Position numbers and translations under genes: made by a program. Under the pieces are notes generated by a model. The model worked only from the letters and a program-made list of their open reading frames with translations, ran no database searches and had not been told where the DNA came from. A stretch of DNA of 7,532 nt. It comes from JAPEKQ01 sp964597945 (GTDB taxonomy: Bacteria > Joyebacterota > Joyebacteria > Joyebacterales > Joyebacteraceae). This document shows, piece by piece, positions 1 to 6,754 of this stretch (position 1 is its first letter; every line of letters starts with the position of its first letter). The stretch covers positions 1 to 7,532 of the forward strand of contig CAZRAD010000128.1 in NCBI GenBank assembly GCA_964597945.1, in the 5' to 3' direction.

Positions 1-1005
1 GGGGTCTTCGGAGGTATCTATCTCCCGCATCTGCGTTCGGCCGTCTACGAGCATCTGCTCAAGGCCGAGAACGCCGTTGCGCCGGGTTCCGAGTCAGGGG
101 CCACCGCTGACGTGATCGACCACGATCTCGACGGTCACGATGAGGTTCTCCTCGAGTCGCGCCGGCTCAACGCCTACGTGGCTCCCGCCCGCGGAGGAGC
201 CGTGTTCGAGATCGACCTTCGCGGAGCGACATGGAACGCCGTGGCGACGATGGCGCGGCACTGTGAGGCGTATCATGCGCTTCTTGAGGACGCCGCGGCG
301 GGGAAGGACCATGACGGAACGGTGAGCATCCACGATGCCATAGTGGCCAAGGAAGACGGGCTCGCGGACATGGCCGTGAGCGACCTCGTCCCTCGCGTGG
401 CGGCCGTCGATCACTTCTTCCCTGAGTCGTGCACGCTCGTTGAGATGCTCCGGCCTGATGAGATCGACCTCCTTCCGGCCACGGGAAGACGCTGGGGATT
501 CCGGGTCCGTGAGAGCGACGGGACCGCAGAGGTCTCGATGCAGGAGCGCCTGACGTTTCCGTCCGGAGATGATGCGATCGAGTGCGATCTGAGCAAGACG
601 GTTCGCTCCGACGGTGAACGCCTGCGGGTTGAGTACCAGGTGTCGCCGAACTCCTCGTCCGGGTTCGTCTTCTCTTCCGAGTGGAACATCGCGCTTCTGA
701 CGGGGATAGCGGAGTACACGACTCTCCGTACCGCCGATAGCGAGACGGTCAGCGCGGAAGCCGCGCACTCGCTCGAGCGTGTCAGCGCGTTGACGATCGA
801 GGACCGACTCCGCGGGGCGCAGATCACCCTGAGCTTCGAACCGGCGACCGAGGTCCGGGTGCAGCCGCTCCAGACCGCCTCTCAGTCGGAGGGAGGTTTC
901 GAGCGTGTCTATCAGGGGCTCTCGTTCTTCCCCGTGTGGGGATTCGAGCCCGAGACCGAGCTCATCTGCTCCGTCACACTGGAATGGAAGACGCTCGAGG
1001 GGTAG
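1..1005 (+). CDS. GH57 4-alpha-glucanotransferase/alpha-amylase, C-terminal part (5' end outside window)
   Basis: The reading frame is open from base 1 and stops at TAG 1003-1005, so this is the last 334 codons of a longer gene. A GTG at 112 could be mistaken for the start, but the codons before it (GVFGGIYLPHLRSAVY, fragment residues 2-17) are clearly coding and match the end of the middle domain of GH57 4-alpha-glucanotransferases. From about residue 38 the C-terminal beta-sandwich follows, beginning with DHDLDGHDEVLLES and containing VAPARGGAVFEID. It ends with the family-like QTASQSEGGFERVYQGLSFF near residues 285-304, so the C-terminus looks intact. Known members act on alpha-1,4-glucans by hydrolysis or glucan transfer through a retaining mechanism. 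The catalytic Glu and Asp lie in the N-terminal barrel, outside the window, so amylase and transferase cannot be told apart here. No signal peptide can be judged. The stop lies 3 nt before the IIC start, implying co-translation with the PTS genes. Confidence 0.88.
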   Translation, partial: GVFGGIYLPHLRSAVYEHLLKAENAVAPGSESGATADVIDHDLDGHDEVLLESRRLNAYVAPARGGAVFEIDLRGATWNAVATMARHCEAYHALLEDAAAGKDHDGTVSIHDAIVAKEDGLADMAVSDLVPRVAAVDHFFPESCTLVEMLRPDEIDLLPATGRRWGFRVRESDGTAEVSMQERLTFPSGDDAIECDLSKTVRSDGERLRVEYQVSPNSSSGFVFSSEWNIALLTGIAEYTTLRTADSETVSAEAAHSLERVSALTIEDRLRGAQITLSFEPATEVRVQPLQTASQSEGGFERVYQGLSFFPVWGFEPETELICSVTLEWKTLEG

Positions 1006-1008
1006 CTC

Positions 1009-1689
1009 ATGAACGACGGTGTTGCCGTTGTCATCCTGGCGATGATGGCGGGCGCGGTGGCGGTCGATACCACGGCCGCACTACAGCTGATGTTCTCGCA
1101 ACCGGTCGTGTCGGGGACGCTGGCGGGAGTTGTCGTCGGGGAACCGGCGACCGGTCTGATGGTGGGCCTCACGCTCCAGCTCGTCTGGTCGGGCGTTCTC
1201 CCGGTGGGTGGAGCGGGGTTCCCCGACGCCGGTGTGGCCGGCGTCGTCGGGGCGGGCTCAGCCGGGCTTCTCGTATCGCGGGGGCACCCCGCCGGGTGGG
1301 CGCTCGCTACCGGTCTGCTCACGGCTCTGGCCATGGGCTGGGTCGGTCGCATCGCAGTAACTCGACTGAGACGGCGGAACATCCAGCTCGCCGAGCGCGC
1401 GCGAGATGCGGTCCTGGCCGGGGATCTCGGCGGCGCGCGGCGTGCCGTGCTGCGAGCCATCGGTTTCCGATTCTCGGTGGCCTCCGTGCTGTCAGCGGCG
1501 GCCATCGGTCTGACGCTCCTGATCGCGGACGTGCTTCTCCCGGGGACGGGCCCTGAGCGATATCCGGCGCTCGTCTGGGCGGCGCCGCTGGCCGTGGGCG
1601 CCGCGATCGCGCTCTCACGCGGATGGGGCGAGAGGGTCAGTGTCGTCGCGGGCCTGGCGGCCGGGGCCGCTCTGATCGCACTCATGTAG
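1009..1689 (+). CDS. PTS mannose/fructose/sorbose-family permease, subunit IIC
   Basis: This 226-residue, strongly hydrophobic protein should be the integral membrane IIC subunit of a man-type PTS permease. With IID it forms the hexose channel through which sugar is phosphorylated on import. The N-terminal half shows the family pattern: an N-terminal membrane helix, the DTTAALQLMFSQP segment (residues 20-32), then GEPATGLMVGLTLQLVWSG and LPVGGAGFPDAG, matching the usual GD/GE...LQL.W.G..PVG...PD signature. Several further hydrophobic segments follow. It is shorter than E. coli ManY (about 266 aa). The N-terminus aligns well, so the shortfall lies mostly towards the C-terminus. ATG 1009 is chosen because GAGGGG at 997-1002 stands 6 nt upstream as a ribosome binding site. 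Sugar specificity cannot be read from the sequence. No IIA or IIB gene precedes it in the window. Confidence 0.88.
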   Translation: MNDGVAVVILAMMAGAVAVDTTAALQLMFSQPVVSGTLAGVVVGEPATGLMVGLTLQLVWSGVLPVGGAGFPDAGVAGVVGAGSAGLLVSRGHPAGWALATGLLTALAMGWVGRIAVTRLRRRNIQLAERARDAVLAGDLGGARRAVLRAIGFRFSVASVLSAAAIGLTLLIADVLLPGTGPERYPALVWAAPLAVGAAIALSRGWGERVSVVAGLAAGAALIALM

Positions 1690-1731
1690 CGCGCTGAGCG
1701 AGTGGAGCGGACGCTTCGCGCGTTCGGGTTG

Positions 1732-1739
1732 AAGGAGGA
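1732..1739 (+). promoter_or_regulatory. Strong Shine-Dalgarno deciding the IID start
   Basis: AAGGAGGA lies 7 nt before GTG 1747. It is the best match to the anti-Shine-Dalgarno sequence seen in the window. The more upstream in-frame GTG at 1702 has no comparable site, so GTG 1747 is the preferred start for the IID gene. Confidence 0.75.
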
Positions 1740-1746
1740 AGCGCTC

Positions 1747-2529
1747 GTGCAGGACGACGCGAACAGAGCACGCTCGTCGGTGCGACCAGGGGGATGGAAG
1801 TGGCGCCTGTTCGTGCGTTCCTTCCTGCTCCAGGCGGTCTGGAACCCGCGCGGTATGCAGGATGTGGGTTTCTTCTTCGCTGTGGCGCCTCTGGCGAGCA
1901 CGATGGATGAGGAGGAACGACGGGCGTTCCTGAAGCGGCACATGAGCTTCTTCAATACGAACCCGGTGCTCGCCCCGTACGTCATCGGCGCCGTGGCACG
2001 AGCGGAGATGGAGGGCCGCGGCGCGGAAGAGGCTGCGGAGATCAAGAAGGCTCTCGGTGGTTTGCTCGGGATGGCGGGGGATGCACTGATGTGGGGCGGT
2101 CTCCGTCCCGCGGCCGGGCTCATCGCTGCTGCGGTTGCTCTCTACGGTCTTCAAACGGGTGCGTGGGGTGTCTGGGCGGCGCCGATCGTCATGCTCGTCG
2201 TCTACAACGTCCCCCATATCTTCCTCAAGGCCCGGGGTGTGGTTCGTGGACTGGATGTGGGGCCGGAAGCGGCGAGCGAGCTCCTCGGAAAGGGCTTCAG
2301 GCGGGCGGTGCTCGCGACGAGGTGGGCCGGCGCATTCGCGGCCGGGTTCGTGCTTGCGCTCGCAGCGTCCGGGACAGAGCGCCCGGGGGTGCCCACAGCG
2401 GTGGTGATGGGTGCGTTTCTCGTGTTGGGGGCTGTCGCGGCGCGTTTGAGGATCCCGTCCACGCTCGTCGCGGCCGCCGGGGCGATCGGAGGGATCATCC
2501 TGATGGTGAACGGTTTCTACGGAGGGTAG
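1747..2529 (+). CDS. PTS mannose/fructose/sorbose-family permease, subunit IID
   Basis: This is the second membrane subunit of the man-type PTS permease and the partner of IIC in sugar translocation. Numbered from GTG 1747 (260 aa), it has the N-terminal signature FVRSFLLQAVWNPRGMQDVG (compare LRSNLFQGSWNFERMQALG in E. coli ManZ). It then has FFNTNP (residues 68-73), GDALMWGGLRP (residues 111-121), and a C-terminal half with three or so hydrophobic segments ending at a Gly-Gly terminus. These are the most conserved blocks of the IID family. E. coli ManZ is about 283 aa, so this copy is slightly compact. An in-frame GTG at 1702 would add 15 residues, but only 1747 has a good ribosome binding site, so 1747 is preferred. 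The gene follows IIC after 57 nt and its stop is 1 nt before the HPr start. Family assignment is firm; the sugar transported is unknown. Confidence 0.9.
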   Translation: MQDDANRARSSVRPGGWKWRLFVRSFLLQAVWNPRGMQDVGFFFAVAPLASTMDEEERRAFLKRHMSFFNTNPVLAPYVIGAVARAEMEGRGAEEAAEIKKALGGLLGMAGDALMWGGLRPAAGLIAAAVALYGLQTGAWGVWAAPIVMLVVYNVPHIFLKARGVVRGLDVGPEAASELLGKGFRRAVLATRWAGAFAAGFVLALAASGTERPGVPTAVVMGAFLVLGAVAARLRIPSTLVAAAGAIGGIILMVNGFYGG

Positions 2530-2530
2530 C

Positions 2531-2794
2531 GTGCTCGAGAGAACTGTGACGATCGCGAATCGCGTTGGTCTGCACGCCCGCCCGGCGGCGGAGTTCGTGA
2601 AGCTGGCCGGACGCTACAGATGCGATGTGAAGCTGACCAAGGACGACCTGACGGTGGACGGCAAGAGCATCATGGGTGTGATGATGCTGGCGGCCGAGCA
2701 CGGAAGCTCGGTCACCGTCACGGCGGACGGCAGTGACGAGATCGACGCGATGGAGTGCCTGGCGGCCTTCCTCGAACGCGATATGGAGGAGTAG
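2531..2794 (+). CDS. ptsH: Phosphocarrier protein HPr
   Basis: This is an 87-residue cytoplasmic HPr, the usual family length. It accepts phosphate from Enzyme I and hands it to a IIA domain. The active-site block NRVGLHARPAAEFV puts the phospho-accepting histidine at residue 15 with Arg17 beside it, the canonical numbering. The second block, DGKSIMGVMML, has Ser46 in the position that HPr kinase/phosphorylase phosphorylates in Firmicutes and several Gram-negative groups. Regulation by a HprK encoded elsewhere is therefore plausible. The start is GTG 2531. Its Shine-Dalgarno GGAGGG (2521-2526) is formed by the last two Gly codons of IID, and the two genes are 1 nt apart, so translation is probably coupled. 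Enzyme I follows after 6 nt. I see nothing unusual in sequence or length. Confidence 0.97.
   Translation: MLERTVTIANRVGLHARPAAEFVKLAGRYRCDVKLTKDDLTVDGKSIMGVMMLAAEHGSSVTVTADGSDEIDAMECLAAFLERDMEE
2785..2790 (+). promoter_or_regulatory. Ribosome binding site for the TTG start of ptsI
   Basis: GGAGGA sits inside the last HPr codons, 10 nt before TTG 2801. The spacing is a little long, but no ATG or GTG start lies between the HPr stop and the conserved N-terminal block of Enzyme I. Confidence 0.55.
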
Positions 2795-2800
2795 AAGACC

Positions 2801-4588
2801 TTGATCCTGAACCTCGCTGAGATAGGACACGCACGCACTATCGAGGGGATACCCGCCTCTCCGGGCATCGTTGTCGGCAAGGCGTTCATCCTTGATGCGG
2901 AGAGGCCGCACGTGCCGGAGGAGCTGATCGCCGCCGACCAGATCGAGAGTGAGGTCGCACGGTTCCGCGAAGCCATCGAAGACACGAAGGTGCTTCTTCG
3001 GCGCCTTCGCGGCGAGCTGGAGGAAGAGCTCGGTGAGAACCAGGCGGCGATCTTCGATGCGCACCTGATGATCCTGGAGGACTCGATGGTCGTCGAGGGA
3101 ACGCTCAAGCGTATCACCGACGACTGTGTTCGTGCGGAGCTGGCGCTCACGGAGACGATCGGTCAGGTGACACGCGCGATGGGGCGTACGGAGGATGAGT
3201 ACCTCAGGGACCGAATCTACGACATCAAGGATATCGAGCGACGGCTCTTGATGCGTCTGCTGGGGCGCGACGACAGGACGCTTCGGAACCTGGATGACGA
3301 GGTCATCGTCGTTGCCCACGACCTTGCTCCAACGGACACCGCGTCGATGCGCAGGGAACGAGTCAAGGGTTTCATCACGGAGGTCGGTGGCCGAACGTCG
3401 CACGCGTCGATCATGGCTCGCTCGCTTGAGATTCCGGCGGTCGTCGGGGCCCACAACGTCACGGAGTCGATCAGCCAGGGCGAGACCATTATCATCGACG
3501 GCGTCCTCGGTCTCGTTGTCTTCGGATTCGACTCCGCAGTCCTCGAGTACTACCTCGAGCGCAAGCGCGAGTACGAGGACTTCGAAAAGCAGCTGCTCAA
3601 GCTCAAGGACTATCCCGCCGTGACCCGCGACGGGAGGGCGTTCGAACTCGGTGCCAATATCGAAGGTCCGGAGGATGTCGTATCCGCGATATCACACGGC
3701 GCGGAGGGGATCGGACTGTTCCGAACAGAGTACCTCTTCCTCGCACGGCGGGACATCCCGAGCGAGGAGGAGCAGTACGAGGCGTACCGGTCGGTCGTCG
3801 AGACGATGTCGCCGGGCCCGGTGCTGATCCGTACGCTCGACGTCGGTGGCGACAAATTCGGCCTCGACGGGCAGCATGAGGAGGAGGCGAATCCGTTTCT
3901 CGGCTGGCGAGGCATCCGATACAGCCTGGCCCATCCGAACATCTTCATGCGTCAGCTCAAGGCGATCCTGCGCGCGAGTGCGCATGGGAATGTCCGAATC
4001 ATGTTCCCGATGGTCTCCTCGATCAACGAGGTCAAGGACGGGAAGCAGGTGCTCGAGGCAGCGCGGCAGCAGCTGAGGATCGAAGGGCGGGAGTTCAGCG
4101 AGGACATCCAGGTCGGTATCATGGTCGAAACGCCGGCCGCGGTGGTGCTTGCCGACGCGCTCGCCAGGGAGGTCGACTTCTTCAGCATCGGCTCGAACGA
4201 TCTCATTCAGTACACACTGGCGGTCGACCGCGGCAACGACCGCGTGGCGTACCTCTATGACCAGTATCACCCTGCGGTGCTCGAACTGGTCCGGCAGACC
4301 GTTCGGGCGGCCAAGCGACACCGCAAGTGGGTGGGGCTCTGCGGGGAGATGGCCGGTGACCCGCTGTCGGTTCTGCTTCTCATCGGCCTGGGCCTGAACG
4401 AGATCTCGACAAGCCCGCTGATGCTTCCCGAGGTGAAGAGCATCATCCGATCAACAAGCTACAATTCGGCGAGGAAGGTCGTATCCCGCGCGCTCGATAT
4501 GGAGACCGGGCCCGAGGTGCGGCGCTATCTCGAGCAGATATTCAAGCGGAAATACCCCGAGATCAGTGCAACGGAGATGATCGTATGA
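2801..4588 (+). CDS. ptsI: PTS Enzyme I (phosphoenolpyruvate-protein phosphotransferase)
   Basis: Enzyme I is the cytoplasmic PTS entry enzyme. It autophosphorylates from PEP and transfers the phosphate to HPr. This copy has 595 residues (E. coli 575). The order is typical: a N-terminal lead into GIPASPGIVVGKAF, a helical HPr-binding region, the swivelling phosphohistidine domain with GGRTSHASIMARS (His201 as the phosphate carrier), then the PEP-binding barrel. The barrel has FRTEYLFL (Arg308), DVGGDK (347-352), FFSIGSNDLIQYTLAVDRGN (Asn466, Asp467) and LCGEMAGDP with catalytic Cys514. All key residues known from the E. coli enzyme appear present. The start is TTG 2801, because no ATG or GTG lies between the HPr stop and the conserved GIPASPG block. 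GGAGGA at 2785-2790 is the likely ribosome binding site, 10 nt away. Its end overlaps the next gene by 4 nt. Confidence 0.97.
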   Translation: MILNLAEIGHARTIEGIPASPGIVVGKAFILDAERPHVPEELIAADQIESEVARFREAIEDTKVLLRRLRGELEEELGENQAAIFDAHLMILEDSMVVEGTLKRITDDCVRAELALTETIGQVTRAMGRTEDEYLRDRIYDIKDIERRLLMRLLGRDDRTLRNLDDEVIVVAHDLAPTDTASMRRERVKGFITEVGGRTSHASIMARSLEIPAVVGAHNVTESISQGETIIIDGVLGLVVFGFDSAVLEYYLERKREYEDFEKQLLKLKDYPAVTRDGRAFELGANIEGPEDVVSAISHGAEGIGLFRTEYLFLARRDIPSEEEQYEAYRSVVETMSPGPVLIRTLDVGGDKFGLDGQHEEEANPFLGWRGIRYSLAHPNIFMRQLKAILRASAHGNVRIMFPMVSSINEVKDGKQVLEAARQQLRIEGREFSEDIQVGIMVETPAAVVLADALAREVDFFSIGSNDLIQYTLAVDRGNDRVAYLYDQYHPAVLELVRQTVRAAKRHRKWVGLCGEMAGDPLSVLLLIGLGLNEISTSPLMLPEVKSIIRSTSYNSARKVVSRALDMETGPEVRRYLEQIFKRKYPEISATEMIV

Positions 4589-5649
4589 CGATGCCGAAGA
4601 GCGCGGAGGAGATCGCGGGACGTGACCCGGGCGGTATGTACGACCACATGATGGGCTTTCAGCGGCAGCTGATGGAAGCCGATGCGATCGGAAGGGACGC
4701 GGCGCTGAGGACCAGCATCGATGGCGTGACATCGATCGTGGCGCTCGGCATGGGCGGGTCGGCCATCGGCGCGGAGTTCGCGTCGGCGTATCTGGAAAAC
4801 ACGCTGCCGATCCCGATGCGTGTGGTGCGCGGATACGCGGTTCCCGAGTACGTCGGTCCGCAAACACTCGTGCTGGCCTCGAGCTACTCGGGGAACACCG
4901 AGGAGACGCTCTCTGCGTTCGATGATTCGCTCGGTCGCGGAGCTCGTGTCGTCTGCGTGACGACGGGCGGTCAACTGGCCGAACTGGCCGGCGAGCGAGG
5001 TCTCGACATCGTGCGGATCCCCGCCGGACTGCCTCCGCGCGCGGCGCTCGGGTACAGTCTGGTGCCGCAGCTCTGGATCATGCACAAGCTCGGGCTCACG
5101 CCGGATCCGTCGCATGAGATCGAGGAGGCCGCCGGTGTAGCCGCGGAGCTCGCGACCCTCTACGCTGTTGAGCGCGGAACGGTTGAGAACGTCGCGAAGG
5201 AGCTTGCGGAGTGGTTCTTCGAGAGGATCCCCGTCGTCTACGGGGCCGTTCCGTGGACGAGCGTCGTGGCGAGCCGTTGGTGCGGACAGATCTCCGAGAA
5301 CTCCAAGCTCGTCGGACACCGTAACGAACTGCCCGAGATGAACCACAACGAGATCGTCGGGTGGAGTGCCGCGAGGCCCGTCGGGGGAGTGTCGCGCGTT
5401 CTGTTCCTCAGAGACAGCGGGGAGCACCCGCGGATCGCGAGGCGGTTCGAGGTGACGCGACAGATCATCGATGACACGGGCGCGGATACGCGGGAGGCCT
5501 GGAGCATGGGCGAGTCGGGTCTTGCGAGGCTCATCTCTCTCGTGGTGCTCGGTGATTTCATGAGCTACTATCTTGCGATGCTGACGGGAGCTGACCCGAC
5601 GCCTGTGAAGCCGATCGACAGGCTGAAGGCCGCGCTCGCGCGAAGCTGA
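4585..5649 (+). CDS. Bifunctional phosphoglucose/phosphomannose isomerase (PGI/PMI family)
   Basis: This cytoplasmic enzyme should interconvert glucose-6-P, mannose-6-P and fructose-6-P, feeding PTS products into glycolysis. The 354 residues fit the archaeal/bacterial PGI/PMI family rather than classical long Pgi. The first SIS domain has ALGMGGSAIGAEF (residues 53-65) and the phosphate-binding SSYSGNTEET (99-108). PRAALGYS follows, with Arg152. The second SIS domain has GQISENSKL with Glu238, PEMNHNEIVGW with His254, and the C-terminal GADPTPVKPIDRLKAAL. As I recall, the Pyrobaculum aerophilum enzyme uses Glu203 and His219; the 16-residue spacing is the same here. The start ATG 4585 overlaps the ptsI stop (ATGA), with GGAG at 4573-4576 as ribosome binding site, so it is translationally coupled to Enzyme I. 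Placement after the PTS genes supports a role in metabolising the imported sugar phosphate. Confidence 0.93.
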   Translation: MTMPKSAEEIAGRDPGGMYDHMMGFQRQLMEADAIGRDAALRTSIDGVTSIVALGMGGSAIGAEFASAYLENTLPIPMRVVRGYAVPEYVGPQTLVLASSYSGNTEETLSAFDDSLGRGARVVCVTTGGQLAELAGERGLDIVRIPAGLPPRAALGYSLVPQLWIMHKLGLTPDPSHEIEEAAGVAAELATLYAVERGTVENVAKELAEWFFERIPVVYGAVPWTSVVASRWCGQISENSKLVGHRNELPEMNHNEIVGWSAARPVGGVSRVLFLRDSGEHPRIARRFEVTRQIIDDTGADTREAWSMGESGLARLISLVVLGDFMSYYLAMLTGADPTPVKPIDRLKAALARS

Positions 5650-5656
5650 TCCGGGA

Positions 5657-5681
5657 GCCGGGCCGCGGGGCGCGGCACGGC
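5657..5681 (+). other. GC-rich hairpin in the PGI/PMI-nucleotidyltransferase gap
   Basis: In the 64-nt gap, 5657-5660 (GCCG) pairs with 5678-5681 (CGGC) and 5662-5667 (GCCGCG) pairs with 5671-5676 (CGCGGC). A single G/A mismatch separates the two stems and a GGG loop closes the hairpin. It begins 7 nt after the PGI/PMI stop. No T-tract follows, so it is not a standard intrinsic terminator. It could protect the 3' end, be a processing site, or be a chance product of high GC. I found no convincing -35/-10 promoter in the gap. Confidence 0.45.
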
Positions 5682-5713
5682 CGCCAGGGATCGAGTACCG
5701 GAAAGGACATCCC

Positions 5714-6694
5714 ATGAGAGCCATCATCCCCGTCGCCGGTATCGGCACGAGGCTCAGACCGCATACCCACACGATCCCGAAGGCGCTCGTGCAGGTCGCG
5801 GGCAAGCCGATCCTCGGGCACATCGTTGAGCAACTTCTGCCGCTCGGCATCACGGACATCGTCCTTGTGACCGGATACATGGGAGACCGAGTGAAGGAGT
5901 ACATGGCGAAGGCCTATCCCGACCTGACCGTGTGCTACGTTCATCAGGAGGAGCGGAACGGGCTGGGTCATGCGATATTCATGACACGCGAGTGCGTGGA
6001 CGATGGTCCGAGTCTGATCATTCTCGGTGACACGATCGTCACGGCGGACTTCCCGGGACTCGTTGCCCGTGGAACGACCACCATCGGCGTCAAGGCCGTC
6101 GAAGACCCCAGGAAGTTCGGGGTTGTGGAGATCGAGCGAGGGGTCGTGAAGAGCCTCGTCGAGAAGCCCGATCTGCCGCCGAGCAATCTCGCTATCGTCG
6201 GCCTCTATCTGATCCAGAACACGGGGCTCCTCATGGACAGCCTCGCTGAGATCGTGGACCGTGATATCCGGACGAAGGGTGAGTACCAGCTGACGGACGC
6301 GCTCAAGATCATGCTCGAGCGAGGGGAGCGGATGGAACCCTTCGAGGTCGAGGGGTGGTACGACTGCGGGCACCCGGTCACGCTTCTCGAGACGAACCGA
6401 TTCCTGCTCGAGCGTTCAGGCAACGGCGTCCCCGAGTATCCGGGCACGGTTGTCGTCCCACCGGTGTCGATCGACCCGAGCGCCGTCATCGAGAATTCGA
6501 TCGTCGGTCCGTTCGTCTCGATCGCGGCCGGCTCGAGCGTGAGAAACTCCATCGTGCGCGACAGCATCGTCAACACGTCCGCGCATGTCGAAACAAGTCT
6601 CCTCTCCGAGTCGCTTATCGGGGAGGGTGCCGTTGTGAAGGGGCACTACCAGAAACTCAACGTCGGTGACTCATCGGAGATCGATATCGGCTGA
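5714..6694 (+). CDS. Sugar-1-phosphate nucleotidyltransferase with C-terminal left-handed beta-helix
   Basis: This 326-residue cytoplasmic enzyme should join a sugar-1-phosphate to an NTP, releasing PPi and making a nucleotide sugar for envelope or polysaccharide synthesis. The N-terminal Rossmann-like domain has PVAGIGTRLRPHTHTIPK (residues 6-23), the nucleotide-binding loop with Arg13 and Lys23. It also has LILGDT-type LGDT with Asp106, VEKP at 149-152, GEYQLTDAL, and GWYDCGHP with Asp217. From about residue 248 there are imperfect hexapeptide repeats (IDPSAVIENSIVGPFVSIAA and further turns), typical of a left-handed beta-helix. Glucose-1-P thymidylyltransferases (long RmlA type), GalU-like uridylyltransferases and mannose-1-P guanylyltransferases share these traits. 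The PVAG start of the loop is GalU-like or like the Bacteroidetes-type enzymes, so base and sugar are left open. ATG 5714 follows GAAAGGA (5701-5707) by 6 nt. Confidence 0.88.
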   Translation: MRAIIPVAGIGTRLRPHTHTIPKALVQVAGKPILGHIVEQLLPLGITDIVLVTGYMGDRVKEYMAKAYPDLTVCYVHQEERNGLGHAIFMTRECVDDGPSLIILGDTIVTADFPGLVARGTTTIGVKAVEDPRKFGVVEIERGVVKSLVEKPDLPPSNLAIVGLYLIQNTGLLMDSLAEIVDRDIRTKGEYQLTDALKIMLERGERMEPFEVEGWYDCGHPVTLLETNRFLLERSGNGVPEYPGTVVVPPVSIDPSAVIENSIVGPFVSIAAGSSVRNSIVRDSIVNTSAHVETSLLSESLIGEGAVVKGHYQKLNVGDSSEIDIG

Positions 6695-6696
6695 CG

Positions 6697-6724
6697 GTCG
6701 TCGTCGATCGCGATCGGCGACGAC
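6697..6724 (+). other. Strong 12-bp hairpin between the nucleotidyltransferase gene and metK
   Basis: Bases 6697-6708 pair with 6713-6724 over 12 bp, with one G.T (G.U in RNA) wobble and a CGCG loop. The hairpin begins 2 nt after the nucleotidyltransferase stop and ends 33 nt before the metK start. Its downstream side runs into ACGGTCC, with no T-tract. It could end or stabilise the upstream message or shape the metK leader. No promoter-like boxes are evident in the 63-nt gap, and I do not recognise a SAM riboswitch. Confidence 0.6.
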
Positions 6725-6747
6725 ACGGTCCAGGGGCGGAAGCAAGT

Positions 6748-6754
6748 GGGAGGA
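6748..6754 (+). promoter_or_regulatory. Ribosome binding site of metK
   Basis: GGGAGGA lies 3 nt (4 nt counted from GGGAGG) before ATG 6758. An in-frame GTG at 6746 overlaps this site and would lack its own, so ATG 6758 is preferred. Confidence 0.7.

Noticed and set aside
112..1005. GTG 112 as the true start of the first gene
   Set aside because: The frame stays open to base 1 and the upstream codons encode conserved GH57 sequence, so the gene begins outside the window.
912..2123. Long minus-strand open frame (403 codons) across the IIC and IID genes
   Set aside because: Low-complexity Arg/Ser/Ala/Pro-rich translation opposite well-supported genes; typical antisense shadow in GC-rich DNA.
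2495..3454. Minus-strand open frame (319 codons) opposite HPr and the N-terminal part of Enzyme I
   Set aside because: Spans two unmistakable plus-strand genes and shows no family motif.
5657..5681. Intrinsic terminator
   Set aside because: The stem is GC-rich but no run of T follows, so a standard rho-independent terminator is not supported.
4525..5904. Long minus-strand open frame (459 codons) opposite PGI/PMI
   Set aside because: Its translation is rich in Arg and His, has no recognisable domain, and lies opposite a gene with complete catalytic motifs.
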